From positions 196,228-260,227 of the forward strand of contig DKFP01000011.1 of the NCBI GenBank assembly GCA_002452405.1: a stretch of DNA of 64,000 bases. The letters are read 5' to 3'. Positions 63,795 to 64,000 of the stretch are shown in pieces. Source of the stretch: Deferribacteraceae bacterium UBA6793. Its GTDB lineage: Bacteria > Chrysiogenota > Deferribacteres > Deferribacterales > Geovibrionaceae. Position 1 is the first letter of the stretch. Every line of letters begins with the position of its first letter. The notes below the pieces were generated by a model. The model was not told the DNA's origin. It did not search any database and saw only the letters and a list, made by a program, of their open reading frames with translations. Position numbers and translations under genes: made by a program.

Positions 63795-64000
63795 CACCAG
63801 CCGCTTGAGAGAGCGGAGCTCGAAAGCCTAGATGCTGACAGGTGCAGGACGCACCTCACGGAGACAGAGCGAATTGCTTTAGCAGTGAGCGAGGTCAGAG
63901 TGTGAGCGAAGGAAGGTATTGCCGACCGGAGCGTTAGCGAGGAAACGACACGAAGTTGTTTCCGAGAAAAAGAAACAGAGGTTTGAAAAAAACTTCTTGA
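63795..64000 (+). other. Probable leader of a stable-RNA operon
   Basis: No gene is recognisable. The stretch is GAGCGAAG-rich with several short hairpins (for example GGAAAC...GTTTCC near 63940-63962) and ends in CTTCTTGA, possibly a cut -35 element. Strong tandem promoters without an ORF suggest an rRNA or tRNA operon just beyond the edge; the 16S start itself is not in the window. Confidence 0.4.

Noticed and set aside
63795..64000. Start of a 16S rRNA gene at the right edge
   Set aside because: The conserved AGAGTTTGATC start is not present; only promoter and leader-like sequence is seen.

Overview
The window reads as chromosome of an anaerobic or microaerophilic Gram-negative bacterium. 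It has outer-membrane proteins, a BamE-like lipoprotein, Lgt, sigma-54 regulation, a large chemotaxis cluster, oxygen-sensitive radical-SAM ThiH and an aldehyde:ferredoxin oxidoreductase. The gene set and style resemble Deferribacterota (Geovibrio/Denitrovibrio/Seleniivibrio-like), but that assignment is an impression, not a computed placement.

Region 1 (1-18.9 kb) is accessory DNA, probably an integrative element. It opens with an OB-fold/HD hydrolase and a divergent small HTH protein, then hypothetical secreted proteins and an XRE regulator. The core is a type III CRISPR-Cas locus in the layout known as III-D variant (III-Dv): an HD-less Cas10, a Cas7-Cas5-Cas11 fusion, Cas7-2x, Csx19 and an insertion-bearing Cas7. 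A divergent four-helix membrane protein with a CARF-like C-terminus looks like the cyclic-oligoadenylate effector. Two arrays with near-identical leaders flank a cas6-cas1 fusion and cas2. The second array is split by a palindromic element of about 115 bp. A Fic protein and a tyrosine integrase follow. The element ends at a 47-nt 3' fragment of tRNA-Asn and its terminator, so the intact tRNA-Asn should lie left of this window.

Region 2 (19-35.8 kb) holds an RTX-type protein with a decayed tandem copy, then an NtrC-type regulator and its sensor kinase. Divergent to them is a chemotaxis cluster (REC, membrane MCP-like, STAS, CheY, CheA, MCP, CheW, CheR, CheD, CheB) led by a textbook sigma-54 promoter almost on top of the first start codon. 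A solo LuxR-type regulator and an S41 lipoprotein protease come next.

Region 3 (35.9-53.7 kb) is core metabolism and signalling: gdhA with a long operator-like palindrome, a DAHP synthase, an MCP, a histidine kinase, a SpoIIE-type phosphatase and moeA. A six-gene operon thiG-thiH-ogt-mtnA-AOR-aldolase may couple thiamine synthesis to salvage of its 5'-deoxyadenosine by-product. Then come tsf and rpsB.

Region 4 (53.7-64 kb) has lgt, a Slam-like TPR/beta-barrel protein next to a 1,198-residue FecR-domain protein that is mostly Ala/Gln repeats, a degenerate PEP-utilising-enzyme relative, a flavodoxin-fold protein and class II fba. The right end carries three tandem sigma-70 promoters, probably for a stable-RNA operon beyond the edge.
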